Assembly (NCBI GenBank): GCA_038199755.1
Contig: JBBPYR010000001.1
Span: forward strand, 1-33,271
Length of the DNA stretch: 33,271 nucleotides
Direction: 5' to 3'
From: JBBPYR01 sp038199755
GTDB taxonomy: Bacteria; Chloroflexota; Ktedonobacteria; Ktedonobacterales; Ktedonobacteraceae
The position numbers and the translations under genes are program-made. Below, one piece after another: positions 15,510 to 24,104 of the stretch. The notes under the pieces are model-generated. The model made no database searches, was not told the origin of the DNA, and was given only the letters and a program-made list of their open reading frames with translations. Numbering within the stretch: position 1 is the first letter of the stretch; each line of letters starts with the position of its first letter.

Positions 15510-17656
15510 AGGCCACCTTCTAGATGAATTTTTAGCATGCCGTTATAAGGAACGGTTGCGTCGTTATCCAGGCGCACAATTTCAAGTGGGCCAGGTGAAA
15601 CCTCCTCAACACACGTCGGCGGTGTTGTATCGAAACGGCAAAATTGTTGGACATTGACCTGTTGGACTCCCGGTATTGCCATGACCGTTGCAATAAGCTG
15701 GCTCTGGTAGATGGACTGCCCGAAGGTAAAATTATCGGGAAAGAAGAAGCCACTTGCATTGCTGCTCAAGGCTTTCGCAAGTGTACTTCCTACCACGCTG
15801 CTCGTGGCGTAACGCTGCAATTGGACACTCAAGGCGACGCGCAGGCCGATAAAGTAGGGGGCGCGTATCTCAAGGGCGTGACCAGCTAGGCGGTAGGCAT
15901 CCACGAAGCTGCGAAGTTCGGCGATGAATGCTGCGTCCAGCGGCTTTCCCTGCTTGCGCTGCACATAAATACAGGCAACAGGTCGATTGCCCAGCCAGCG
16001 CAGACGGGTAATAGCATTTTGAACCTGCGGGTGTTGCACCGCTATGGTGGAGTAGTCTGCTTCGGCGACACAGCACTGTTGCGTGCGAAATGCGTAGGGA
16101 GCCATGTCGCGTACCTCTTCAATCGATTCCGGCTCGGTACCACTCGAAGCCGGGAGAGGATTGCGCACACCGATAATTGCCGTTTCCGCGGTCACAATGT
16201 GGGTTATCGTATCGGCGCGTACATTTCCCAGTTCGCCGCCACCCACGCGATACGTCACCTGGAAACGGTCGCCAGGCTGGGGTTGTTTCCCTTGTGTTCC
16301 AAAGCCGAAGCGGAGATAGGCGTGCCTGTCTTCTTCCATATCCACGGCAAAATCAGAGTCAACGGGGCCACTGCTGAGCAGGTCGCGTCGCAGCGTCCAT
16401 GGGTAGAACGTGGTGAAGTTCAGGTGTTGTCCCTGGGGTACAGCCAGCCAGTGACGTTTTCTGAGGGTATCATGCAGTTCCCAGCCAACGCCATGCACTG
16501 TACGGATGGAAGTGCCCGGCGAGAGCACAATCCCTTCAGCACGCATTTGCTGGCATAGATTACCCGATGCACTGAGCGTATTCAGGCCGGTAACGAGATT
16601 CGCATCTACTTTCAGTGGCGCGGACTGGCTCTGTTGAAATAAGGAAATGATGGGCAAGGCCGTGCGCACATCTTGTAGCACTCCTGCGCTCGCGGGCTGC
16701 TTCAATGCCTGCTCGTGCTGATAGGGGACGGCGTAGGCGAGGCCGGTCTGTCTTAGATAGGGACGGTAGCGTTGCTGCTCCGAGACGCTGGGGAGTATCT
16801 CGTGGCGAACCGTCAGGCCATGATCGGCCAGTACGATATTGCCTCGTGCGACGGTGATGTCTGAGATGATGTCACCCTGCTGGCGAACGGCAATGCGCAG
16901 GGGAGATGGCAGCGCATCGGCATCATTCCATGTGACATGGAGTACGTGCCCTGATACTCTTCTGCTGCGCGTGACTCTGGTCAAGCGTACAGCATGGCGG
17001 CGGGATGGGTCAGTACCCGCCTTTGCTCCGGTTGTGGCATTCTTGACTTCTTCAAATATGAGGACATCACCAGGCTTGAGCCGCAAACCTTGATGGTGTT
17101 CATCTTTTAAAATAGCATCGGTGCAGCCCTGGGGTAATGTTGCTTCCTCACCCTCTTCGACATAGAGGTGTATCAAGTTGTGTTCTGGAGAGAGTCGGAT
17201 TGGGTGCAGTGTTTCAAATACTTTTGTTTGCTCTTGCAGTGCCTCGTCGTACGCGAGCGACTGTGGTGGAATGGTCGGCATCGATGCGCTGGCATGTGTC
17301 AGCAATGGCGTTGCCCGAGGCAATGTGATGGTTGCGCTGACCTGTACCTGCACCCATACTCGTGCATTACAGCCCTCGTGTAACACATAATCCAACAGGC
17401 GCACGTGCCGTTTGATTGACGGACGACGGCGCGCCGTACCGAGATAGGCTTCGCTGGCGACCGCGTCTTGATAGTAGCTGAGATAGTCGGCGACATAGGC
17501 CAGAACTTCCACGAGTGCTATGCCCAGGTCGGCCTCGCTCCGCTCCGTCCATCCCGGCACGCGTAATGCGAGGTGGTCGAGCATTAACTGGCGAAAGCTG
17601 GCATAATCTTTGGCCAGGTAGTCTATCTCAGGGGGTGACATCCAGGTTTCATTCAT
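15506..17656 (-). CDS. eCIS baseplate-J-like wedge protein (Afp11/12-type)
   Basis: 716 residues. It begins with the recurring 'putative baseplate assembly' block (DYLAKDYASFRQLMLDHLA; ADLGIALVEVLAYVADYLS). Around residues 460-510 it has FGTQGKQPQPGD, YRVGGGELGNVRAD and NPLPASSGTEPES, the baseplate-J landmarks. It ends with a gp6/J-like C-terminal domain (MAIPGVQQVNVQQF). Two such proteins in tandem form heterodimeric wedge arms around the hub in contractile tails. The downstream giant paralogue shares the central block but adds the membrane insertion, so this one is the plain partner. It lies 27 bp downstream of the gp25-like gene and overlaps the next start by 4 nt (ATGA). Confidence 0.9.
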   Translation of the reverse strand: MNETWMSPPEIDYLAKDYASFRQLMLDHLALRVPGWTERSEADLGIALVEVLAYVADYLSYYQDAVASEAYLGTARRRPSIKRHVRLLDYVLHEGCNARVWVQVQVSATITLPRATPLLTHASASMPTIPPQSLAYDEALQEQTKVFETLHPIRLSPEHNLIHLYVEEGEEATLPQGCTDAILKDEHHQGLRLKPGDVLIFEEVKNATTGAKAGTDPSRRHAVRLTRVTRSRRVSGHVLHVTWNDADALPSPLRIAVRQQGDIISDITVARGNIVLADHGLTVRHEILPSVSEQQRYRPYLRQTGLAYAVPYQHEQALKQPASAGVLQDVRTALPIISLFQQSQSAPLKVDANLVTGLNTLSASGNLCQQMRAEGIVLSPGTSIRTVHGVGWELHDTLRKRHWLAVPQGQHLNFTTFYPWTLRRDLLSSGPVDSDFAVDMEEDRHAYLRFGFGTQGKQPQPGDRFQVTYRVGGGELGNVRADTITHIVTAETAIIGVRNPLPASSGTEPESIEEVRDMAPYAFRTQQCCVAEADYSTIAVQHPQVQNAITRLRWLGNRPVACIYVQRKQGKPLDAAFIAELRSFVDAYRLAGHALEIRAPYFIGLRVALSVQLQRYATSSVVGSTLAKALSSNASGFFFPDNFTFGQSIYQSQLIATVMAIPGVQQVNVQQFCRFDTTPPTCVEEVSPGPLEIVRLDNDATVPYNGMLKIHLEGGL

Positions 17657-17683
17657 ACATGCCTCTTCAGTGAAATGAACAGG

Positions 17684-18034
17684 TTAGCGGATAAAGTTTG
17701 CAACGCGCGGTTGTTTCGTCTGTTTGACGATATATTGAATGGTGACGTTCAAGGTTGAGTCCTCGGCGACAACCTGCACGGCTTGCACCTGGATGAGGTT
17801 GCCAAGCCATTGTTGTAGCGCACCTTGAATAAGAAATTGGGTTGCGGAAACCATCTCTGTGTTGCCCGGATTGAAAATGAGCTGGCTGATGCCGGTGCCA
17901 AAATCGGGCAGGTTGACACGCTCACCGGGCATAGTGAAGAGCAGCTGTTCAATGAGTTGTTCGATATGTTGGCTATACCCGGTGGTGGCGATGAGACCTT
18001 CATCAGTGATACTCAATGGGTAGGCGATATTCAT
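17684..18034 (-). CDS. gp25-like baseplate wedge protein (Afp9-type)
   Basis: 116 residues, normal for GPW/gp25 (PF04965). It carries the hallmark segment LLFTMPGERVNLPDFGTGI with the ERxxxxxFG core, and the following LIFNPGN. This small protein links the inner baseplate wedge to the first sheath ring and carries part of the sheath-interlocking fold. It sits between the spike gene and the first wedge gene, the conserved order in eCIS loci. A SD-like AAGGAAAAACA precedes the ATG on the minus strand. Confidence 0.93.
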   Translation of the reverse strand: MNIAYPLSITDEGLIATTGYSQHIEQLIEQLLFTMPGERVNLPDFGTGISQLIFNPGNTEMVSATQFLIQGALQQWLGNLIQVQAVQVVAEDSTLNVTIQYIVKQTKQPRVANFIR

Positions 18035-18070
18035 AGGTTGTTTTTCCTTCGTGTATTGCTATGTATTGTA

Positions 18071-18958
18071 TTAAATAGGAATAACCATCACGGGGAATCC
18101 ATCTTCGGTAATCACGCCCACGACATCCAGTGTCCCTTCGAGGGAGACTACTGGAGCGGCGATATTGAATTCAGCGGTTTCGACATCGAGCGAGGCACTT
18201 GCAATGTTCATTTCAATGCTTTCGATGGTCAGTGCCTCGCCCGCAATGTTTGTTTCCCCACTTTCGATGGTCAGTGCCTCGCCCGCGATATTAGTCTCCC
18301 CACTTTCGATGGTTAGCGTCTCGCCCGCGATATTAGTCTCCCCGCTTTCGATAGTTAGCGCTTCGCCGGAAAAGTTGGTATCGTCACTTTCGACCGAGAC
18401 CGCATCGCTGGTGATATTGGTTGCCTGACTATTCAATTCAAATACGGCCTCGGTTTCTATTTGAATACCGGCGGCATCGAGCGTGATGTTGATGGGTGCT
18501 TCCCCCGCCAGGAACGTCAATCCCAGGCTGATACCGTCTCCACCGGGAAGCTCTCGCACAACCATGGTAGTGGAGGTTGTTTTGAAGATGAATGTCTCAG
18601 GCGTCAGAGGTCCCAGCGGGGTCTGTCCTTCTTCCCAAAAGCAGCCTGTCCAGATTGGATAATTTGGATCACCCCCCTCGAACTCGATCCAGACGTTCGC
18701 TTCGATGGGAGGGATGGCACAGAGGCCAACCTCAGGTCCCGCGTAAGGAACGCAAGGCATAGCCCAGGTTAACGGCAGTTCCGAAACGGCGGGGACGATA
18801 GGTAGAATACGGCCAAGAAAGAGGGGATCGACGTTTTCAGCGACTTTCCCACGATACTTGCCGTAAAAGCGCCGGATATTCGGTTTGCCGGAACGGTCGA
18901 GCGTCCCGATAGACCCGGGCGCGTTGCCAGAACTGAAAGTAGTGATTGGTCCTTGCAT
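18071..18958 (-). CDS. eCIS spike/gpV-like baseplate protein with repeat stalk
   Basis: 295 residues. Residues ~30-107 form the gp5/gpV OB-fold (FYGKYRGKVAENVDPLFLGR; PPIEANVWIEFEGGDPNYPIW). The region to ~175 is a beta extension. Residues ~178-261 consist of six 14-residue repeats of the type LTIESGETNIAGEA, expected to build the triangular beta-helix of a membrane-piercing spike. The protein ends DGFPVMVIPI with no PAAR domain of its own. The ATG overlaps the stop of the hub gene (TAATG at 18958), so hub and spike are co-translated; together they equal Afp8/VgrG split in two. Confidence 0.9.
   Translation of the reverse strand: MQGPITTFSSGNAPGSIGTLDRSGKPNIRRFYGKYRGKVAENVDPLFLGRILPIVPAVSELPLTWAMPCVPYAGPEVGLCAIPPIEANVWIEFEGGDPNYPIWTGCFWEEGQTPLGPLTPETFIFKTTSTTMVVRELPGGDGISLGLTFLAGEAPINITLDAAGIQIETEAVFELNSQATNITSDAVSVESDDTNFSGEALTIESGETNIAGETLTIESGETNIAGEALTIESGETNIAGEALTIESIEMNIASASLDVETAEFNIAAPVVSLEGTLDVVGVITEDGFPVMVIPI
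18177..18428 (-). repeat. Six 42-bp tandem repeats in the spike gene
   Basis: The marker CTTTCGA (or a close variant) recurs at 18177, 18219, 18261, 18303, 18345 and 18387 on the plus strand, an exact 42-bp period. The middle units are nearly identical at DNA level and the outer ones diverged. The protein unit is 14 residues. Copy number could change spike length in frame. Confidence 0.9.
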
Positions 18959-20097
18959 TATGGTGTTACTCCTGGCGTTAGACTACCCAGGCCTTCACGA
19001 GCCAGGGAAAAATCTTGCGTATATTGCCCTACGCGGATACCGTGCGTCACACTGGTCACATAGTAGTTGCCGTCGTAGCTGAAACCCACCCCGCGCACAC
19101 CGACGATGCCTGGAGCCATCAGGATAGCTCCATAACGCAAGACATCGAGTGTGCCATTTGCTGTGACAACGGCATCGACGGATTGATCGGTAATTGCCTG
19201 CGCACGTGCCAATGCATCAATGTAGCTTGATCCCTGATAATCGAGCAACTGTTTGCGTACGTACGGCTGATTGAATAGCAATGGTGGTTTACTGGCCAAC
19301 GGGGGCATGCGTGTGCTGGTCAATGTAAGCACCGGTAGAATATCTTCTGATGTCTCATCGGAGACAAAGCCGTAGACCTGCACGGGACCACCGGACAGGG
19401 CATTGTAGCTAAAGTTGATGGATTGCACATTGGTCTGCGATCCGGCATCAACCGTGAGGGCTTTTTGGGGCACACCGATACGGCTGGCAGGTCCCCAGTA
19501 GGCCGTATTCAGCATAGGAGCTTGCCCTGGCTGGACAAAAAAGACATAGCCGTGCTCCGCTGCGAGAGAACTGAGGTACTGCTTGTCGGTAGTATTTTGC
19601 TGCGGAATACGCTCGATTGGCAAGGATATAGCCCCGGACAGCGGAGGTATGACGATGGGCGTGATACCAAAACCCGCGTATTTAAGGAGAATAGCGAGTG
19701 CTATGGCCTCATCCCCCATACCCGGATATTCCAGCGAAACGTCGTACATATCCATCAACAGGCTGATATCTTCGCCAGTGACGGTCAGTATCATGGCTCC
19801 GCTTTGATCGTAGGAAAACTGGTGCTGTGTGATGATGCCATCCATCACAACACGCGGCGTTGCGCTGATCGTCACACAGATGATTACTCGACTGCCCGGT
19901 TGTAGCAGGTCACTGGTCATCATTGCAAAGTCGGGGCTCATATAAGGAGAGCGTTCTATTTGAAAACTCATCTGAAAGCCCGCTGTCTCGCTCTGCGTGA
20001 TATCGACGCTTTGCAGCGCGGTCATCAGATTTCGTGGGGCCGGTTGAGGCACCACGCGCCCAAGCCATACTTGCAATTGAATACTTGTGATGCTCAT
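18958..20097 (-). CDS. gp27/late-control-D-like baseplate hub protein (Afp8 N-terminal part)
   Basis: 379 residues with the layout of phage hub proteins: an N-terminal barrel (SVDITQSETAGFQMSFQIER; LLQPGSRVIICVTI; VVMDGIITQHQFSYDQSGA), then the characteristic LTVTGEDISLLMD and a second barrel (IPQQNTTDKQYLSSLAAEHG, the LxxLAxxxG signature) and a C-terminal SYDGNYYVTSVTHGI segment. As a trimer it adapts the tube to the spike encoded by the next gene. The ATG overlaps the LysM-gene stop by 4 nt. Family assignment is strong from the VTGEDISLLMD and AAEHGYVFF motifs. Confidence 0.9.
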   Translation of the reverse strand: MSITSIQLQVWLGRVVPQPAPRNLMTALQSVDITQSETAGFQMSFQIERSPYMSPDFAMMTSDLLQPGSRVIICVTISATPRVVMDGIITQHQFSYDQSGAMILTVTGEDISLLMDMYDVSLEYPGMGDEAIALAILLKYAGFGITPIVIPPLSGAISLPIERIPQQNTTDKQYLSSLAAEHGYVFFVQPGQAPMLNTAYWGPASRIGVPQKALTVDAGSQTNVQSINFSYNALSGGPVQVYGFVSDETSEDILPVLTLTSTRMPPLASKPPLLFNQPYVRKQLLDYQGSSYIDALARAQAITDQSVDAVVTANGTLDVLRYGAILMAPGIVGVRGVGFSYDGNYYVTSVTHGIRVGQYTQDFSLAREGLGSLTPGVTP

Positions 20098-20453
20098 GTG
20101 GGTTCCTGAAATTGAGGTGGGGAGACGCGCAAGACGTTCCCCACCACATCGGTCAACGCGAAAGGATTCATCGCGTTGTTAGCATCGCAGATGCGCCAGA
20201 AGTGGTCGGGTGCGTTGAGTGTACGCGCCGCGATCAAGTCCAGACGATCTCCGGCCATTACCGTGACTTCGGTGAGGAGTGGCATCTGCATGCCTTGCGG
20301 CAGAAACCGCCGCCGTTTATAAGAAATATGGTGTCGGCCATGCTCATCAGCGTAAATGGCCTCGTCAAGCTGATAATAGCGACTGCTAGGGTCAAACAAC
20401 GTAGGTATCTCCTTTGTATTATCTGCAAGCTCACAAGGGCTGCTACATTTCAA
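20094..20453 (-). CDS. LysM-domain baseplate protein (Afp7 C-terminal/gp53-like)
   Basis: 119 residues from a TTG start one base after the upstream stop. Residues ~25-55 contain the conserved SRYYQLDEAIY...YKRRRFLPQ segment that precedes LysM in eCIS proteins. Residues ~62-112 are the LysM fold (TVMAGDRLDLIAARTLN; FWRICDANNAMNP; NVLRVSPP). In phage tails the gp53-like LysM protein clamps wedges to the hub. The TTG start is favoured because the conserved pre-LysM segment lies before the first Met (residue 55). No clear ribosome site exists, so translation is probably coupled to the upstream gene. In Afp this part is fused to the tube-adaptor protein; here it is split. Confidence 0.85.
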   Translation of the reverse strand: MKCSSPCELADNTKEIPTLFDPSSRYYQLDEAIYADEHGRHHISYKRRRFLPQGMQMPLLTEVTVMAGDRLDLIAARTLNAPDHFWRICDANNAMNPFALTDVVGNVLRVSPPQFQEPT

Positions 20454-20454
20454 C

Positions 20455-21114
20455 TTATAGAAAGCGGCTGGATGGCAAGCCGGTGCTCCCTGAGTTCGTC
20501 GGACCCAGCCTTGCCATCGATTCTTTTGTCTGTTGATAGGCCAGAAACAGGTTATAGCCCTTCGTATCGGGGGCGAGATCGGAGTAGCTCAGTGCGCGTA
20601 AACTGAGCGAGAGGGTGGCCCGAATGGGATTGAGATTGGTGTCAAAGAGTTCCTCGCTTATCGAGAGGCTGGTGATGCGAACGGGCAGCACACGATTTGG
20701 TCCCCACACGAAGAGTGTCAGAGGTGCCACGAGTGGGGCGATCTCTAGCGTGCCTGTCGCAAGCAGTGCGTCGTTCTGAATGACTTGCTGGCTAGCTGGA
20801 TAGGCGAGCAGCTCAAGCAGAGCCAACTGGGGATAAATTCCTGCGTTGGTGGCTGTACTATCCCCTTGTTCCAGGGCGTCGATGGCGTCGATATACACCT
20901 CCAGTTCGATGGTTTCTATCGGTGCTCCGATATAGCGTACAACCTGCGAGCGTTCCCCTTGATCGCCGCCTGATGTCTGTGGCTGAAGCGACCGTTTGAC
21001 TGTTTCAGGATTATAGAGGAACGCGATCGTTTGCGGCTGTGGATTTGTCTCGCTAATGGCGATAATGGCACCTTTGAGTATGCGTGGGCCATGTGAGTAT
21101 GTTGGCATAGGCAT
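20455..21114 (-). CDS. CIS tube-adaptor protein (Afp7 N-terminal-like)
   Basis: 219 residues. It carries the recurrent features of this family: an N-terminal KGAIIAI strand, FLYNPETVKRSLQPQ, IELEVYIDAIDALEQGD and LTLFVWGPNRVLPVRITSLS, ending in a tube-like beta sandwich (IRATLSLSLRALSYSDL). It is a tail-tube-fold initiator between the hub and the first tube ring. Directly followed by the LysM gene with a 1-nt gap, it corresponds to a split Afp7/Pvc7. The ATG at 21114 has GGGAGAA upstream. Confidence 0.88.
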   Translation of the reverse strand: MPMPTYSHGPRILKGAIIAISETNPQPQTIAFLYNPETVKRSLQPQTSGGDQGERSQVVRYIGAPIETIELEVYIDAIDALEQGDSTATNAGIYPQLALLELLAYPASQQVIQNDALLATGTLEIAPLVAPLTLFVWGPNRVLPVRITSLSISEELFDTNLNPIRATLSLSLRALSYSDLAPDTKGYNLFLAYQQTKESMARLGPTNSGSTGLPSSRFL

Positions 21115-21151
21115 TTCTCCCTTTTTGTGCTAGTGACCGATCCATCTGACC

Positions 21152-21418
21152 TTATTGCTTGTTCGTTGAAAGGTTTTCATAGACGCTTTGGGCGATGTGC
21201 ATACCAATGGCGTCTGGTTTGGCATCTGGTGCTAACTGCAAGGTACTGATGTCGATTTGTGGAATATGCCCACCTTGAGTTAGCACTGGCGGCAGGTTCT
21301 GTGCGCTCAGTAGGCGTACAAGTTCTTGCTCAACTGCGGCGGCGATGCGATGACGTAGGGCATAGGGTACGTCGCGCAAGATCAATTCTCCGATATGCAG
21401 ATCGATCTTCTGGTTCAT
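21152..21418 (-). CDS. Small conserved eCIS-associated protein of unknown role
   Basis: 88 residues from ATG 21418, which forms an ATGA overlap with the ATPase stop and has GAGG 9 nt upstream. The earlier ATG at 21427 would put GAGG directly against the start codon, so it is less likely. The sequence has an N-terminal HIGELILRDV strand, an amphipathic helix (RHRIAAAVEQELVRLL), an IPQIDISTLQLAPDA linker and a second helix. Short proteins of this pattern commonly sit beside the AAA+ gene in eCIS loci; I know no function. It may be a chaperone or an adaptor for the ATPase. Confidence 0.72.
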   Translation of the reverse strand: MNQKIDLHIGELILRDVPYALRHRIAAAVEQELVRLLSAQNLPPVLTQGGHIPQIDISTLQLAPDAKPDAIGMHIAQSVYENLSTNKQ

Positions 21419-23421
21419 ATGTCCCATCCTCGTGTTTCTGAGCTGGTTAGCGTTTTTTCTAGATTAGCGTACTCGTGACGGGCGGCGCGCAACAGGTGCT
21501 GCATGCGAATCGGCTCCCCCGCGTCCGCTGCGATGAAAGCCGCCTTGAGGGCGATATTGCGGATGTTGCCACCAGCGATGTTCAGTTGGGCCAACTTCTC
21601 CGCGTCCAATCCTTCGGTAGGTGCGGCCTTGGGAAAGATGTGACGCCAGATTTCGGCTCGCTGTGCTGGGTCGGGAAAAGGGAACTGAATAATGAAGCGA
21701 ATGCGACGCAGGAAGGCTGTGTCGAGCACATCTTTCATATTGGTTGTGAGAATAGCCAGGCCCTGATATGTTTCCATCCGTTGCAACAGATAGCTCACCT
21801 CAATGTTGGCGTAACGATCGTGGCTATCTTTCACCTCGCTGCGTTTGCCGAACAAGGCGTCTGCCTCATCAAAAAGCAGAATGGCACCACCTTCCTCGGC
21901 GGCGTCAAAGATACGGCTCAGGTTTTTCTCCGTTTCCCCGATATATTTACTGACCATCGCGCTTAAATCGATGCGGTACAGGTCAAGCTGCAATTCATTT
22001 GCCAGCACCTCGGCGGCCATCGTTTTGCCGACGCCACTTCCCCCAACGAAAAGTGCGCTGATCCCCAAGCCACGAGTTGTCTTGCTGGCAAAACCCCACG
22101 TTTCATATACCTGCCTGCGCTGGCGCATATGCATGGCAATCTCTTGTAAGATTGAGAGCTGTAAGTCTGGAACAATCAGGTCATCCCATGTAGCGGAAGC
22201 TTCAATAGGCCGAGCAAGGTCACCCAGTTTGGGGCGAGCCTGCACCCTACACATCTCCCATACAGCGGCGGCAACGTTTTCGGCACTAGCTGGCTCATCT
22301 TTCTCAATGCTTGCCAAGCGACCCTGTGCGCCAGACCAGACGGCATGAATAGCGGTCTCATTTAATGAAAAGTGCGAGACCAATCGGTCCAACTGACCAT
22401 TGAGGGCAGCCGCCTTGTCACCGAGCGCAGCTTGCCAGATCGCCCCTTGCTCATCGGCGGTGGGCTTCTGCACGTCGAAGGTCAGCAGTGGGTGCTGTGA
22501 CCAGGTATGACGCTCCCGACTGGAAATGATAAGTGGCCCTTTGTTGGCTTCTATCACGTGTGTAATGATACCGTTGCGCACGGCATCCGCGGAATCGACG
22601 CCCTGGCAGTCGAGCAGCAGGATATTGTTATCCAGGGCTACCTCGCGTCTCCACAGGTGGAGTATCTCTTCAAGCTCGCTGGTAGCGGTAGGCAAGGCTG
22701 TTGCTTGCAAGAGAAAGATATGGTGGTCGGTTAAGGTGCCGATAGCAGTGGCAATGCTACGCTTGCTGGCGATTTCGGCACCGCATAGCTGTATGATCGG
22801 CAACTCGGCGGCATCGTCTTCCAGCGAAGATGACCACGCTGTCACAATCTCCTGAGCTATCGTCTGATGAGATGGCAACAGAGGCGTTGAGGTTGATAAC
22901 GGCTGGAACAAGTCTGCTAGCCGCTTATCCAGGTAGGATAAACCCACAAGATAATGCAAAATGCGCTCATCAATGCGCAGCGGGCTGGAAATGAGGGAGC
23001 GGCCTGGTTCTACATCGATGAGTCGCCAGTAGCGAAGTGGAGCGACCGGAGAGAGGGCGAACCAGTAGGGATTAGCAAGGACAGCCAGCGCCAGATTGAA
23101 CGTAGGGTAGCTACGCTGGAGATCGCCTTGTGCGGCTGCACACAACTGTGCAAAGTCGCTATCCAATTCGATGCCAGCACATAACAACAGTATGTCGCGC
23201 TCAAATAACGATAGATCGAACAATGAGCCAAGTATATCGAGTGCCGGAGCATCTTCGTGTTCCATTGCCGCAGGTGTCGGCATGGATGGCACAGATGAGG
23301 CAGGCTGCGACGATTGATCACCGGATGTATGTTTAAGTGCCTGACGTAGCGGCTCCAGTCGGGCCATCAAGTAGTCCTTGTTCGCTTTTCGCCAGTTTTT
23401 TTGTACAGTGGTCTCTATCAA
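21415..23421 (-). CDS. AAA+ ATPase of eCIS (Afp15/Pvc15-like)
   Basis: 668 residues. The C-terminal ATPase has Walker A GGSGVGKT (460-467), Walker B ILLFDEAD (514-521), a sensor-1 region AILTTN and arginine-finger-like LRRIRF (571-576). It resembles FtsH/CDC48-type AAA modules. The N-terminal half includes what looks like a degenerate first ATPase domain: LCGAEIASKRSIATAIG (~212-228) replaces Walker A, and NILLLDCQG (~266-274) is Walker B-like. The helical N-terminus (SLFDLSLFERDILLLCAGIE) is typical of eCIS ATPases. It is thought to act in particle assembly or cargo loading and is one of the genes that separates eCIS from phages. Its start overlaps the DUF4255 stop by 4 nt. Confidence 0.95.
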   Translation of the reverse strand: MIETTVQKNWRKANKDYLMARLEPLRQALKHTSGDQSSQPASSVPSMPTPAAMEHEDAPALDILGSLFDLSLFERDILLLCAGIELDSDFAQLCAAAQGDLQRSYPTFNLALAVLANPYWFALSPVAPLRYWRLIDVEPGRSLISSPLRIDERILHYLVGLSYLDKRLADLFQPLSTSTPLLPSHQTIAQEIVTAWSSSLEDDAAELPIIQLCGAEIASKRSIATAIGTLTDHHIFLLQATALPTATSELEEILHLWRREVALDNNILLLDCQGVDSADAVRNGIITHVIEANKGPLIISSRERHTWSQHPLLTFDVQKPTADEQGAIWQAALGDKAAALNGQLDRLVSHFSLNETAIHAVWSGAQGRLASIEKDEPASAENVAAAVWEMCRVQARPKLGDLARPIEASATWDDLIVPDLQLSILQEIAMHMRQRRQVYETWGFASKTTRGLGISALFVGGSGVGKTMAAEVLANELQLDLYRIDLSAMVSKYIGETEKNLSRIFDAAEEGGAILLFDEADALFGKRSEVKDSHDRYANIEVSYLLQRMETYQGLAILTTNMKDVLDTAFLRRIRFIIQFPFPDPAQRAEIWRHIFPKAAPTEGLDAEKLAQLNIAGGNIRNIALKAAFIAADAGEPIRMQHLLRAARHEYANLEKTLTSSETRGWDI

Positions 23422-24104
23422 GAGGGAACCTCCGGACCAGCAGGCTTGCTATCAACTACTTGTTGACCTATCGTGACTAATGGCTCGTGGCTTACAGGAA
23501 CCGGCCCGATTTTGACCTCAGCTACGGGCTTGATGGTGGCTGAAGGCAGCTGTGCCTCGACGAAAACGGGAGAGGCACGATAAATCACTGAGAGCGTGTA
23601 GGGAATTTGATAGAAGACCGACCACAGCTTCGAGAGTTCTTCCAGGCTGAGATTGAGTGGGCTAAGCTTCACACGTTCCACTTGGTCGTACATAGTGTCT
23701 TGTTTCAGGTAATTGCGGCTCTCGATAGCCCGGCCAATCATATCCGCTTCGAGTATCGCGTACGCATGGAGAGCAGAGATCACGTTGCCAAGCAGTCGTT
23801 GGGGTTCCATGACTAGTTCTGAACCGTGAAAGGAGATGAGATAGTCAAGGTTCAAAGCGACCTGTGGGCGACGCACCAGTACACCATTTTCATTGCGCGT
23901 CGGCAGGTCGGCATTGATCCAGCTTGGGTTGGGCGTAGTCTGGTAGAGATAGAGATTGATCGCTGCTTTCTCCTGCCCATCGCTATTGATAGTTTCAGGT
24001 CGGCGTATCGTAACGTCGGTGCCGGGGATGGCAGCCAGGGCAGCCTCCTGAAGGATATCCTGTAATGCGGCTGTTACGGCGGCAATTGCCAGGTAATTAC
24101 TCAT
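23418..24104 (-). CDS. DUF4255 tube/sheath terminator protein (Afp16/Pvc16-like)
   Basis: 228 residues. The N-terminus (AIAAVTAALQDILQEAALAA; VTIRRPE; AINLYLYQTTPNPSW; VALNLDYLISFHG; LGNVISALHAYAIL) is the classic Pvc16 N-terminal pattern. The IPYTLSVIYRASPVFVEA segment is the usual end of the domain, followed by a 45-residue tail. The protein caps tube and sheath at the distal end. ATGA coupling occurs on both sides. Length is normal for the family. Confidence 0.92.
   Translation of the reverse strand: MSNYLAIAAVTAALQDILQEAALAAIPGTDVTIRRPETINSDGQEKAAINLYLYQTTPNPSWINADLPTRNENGVLVRRPQVALNLDYLISFHGSELVMEPQRLLGNVISALHAYAILEADMIGRAIESRNYLKQDTMYDQVERVKLSPLNLSLEELSKLWSVFYQIPYTLSVIYRASPVFVEAQLPSATIKPVAEVKIGPVPVSHEPLVTIGQQVVDSKPAGPEVPS

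Noticed and set aside
16019..16558. 179-codon plus-strand frame
   Set aside because: Antisense to the baseplate-J landmark region of the 716-aa gene.
18177..18428. Possible CRISPR-like array because of regular 42-bp periodicity
   Set aside because: Units are contiguous without unique spacers and encode in-frame 14-residue protein repeats.
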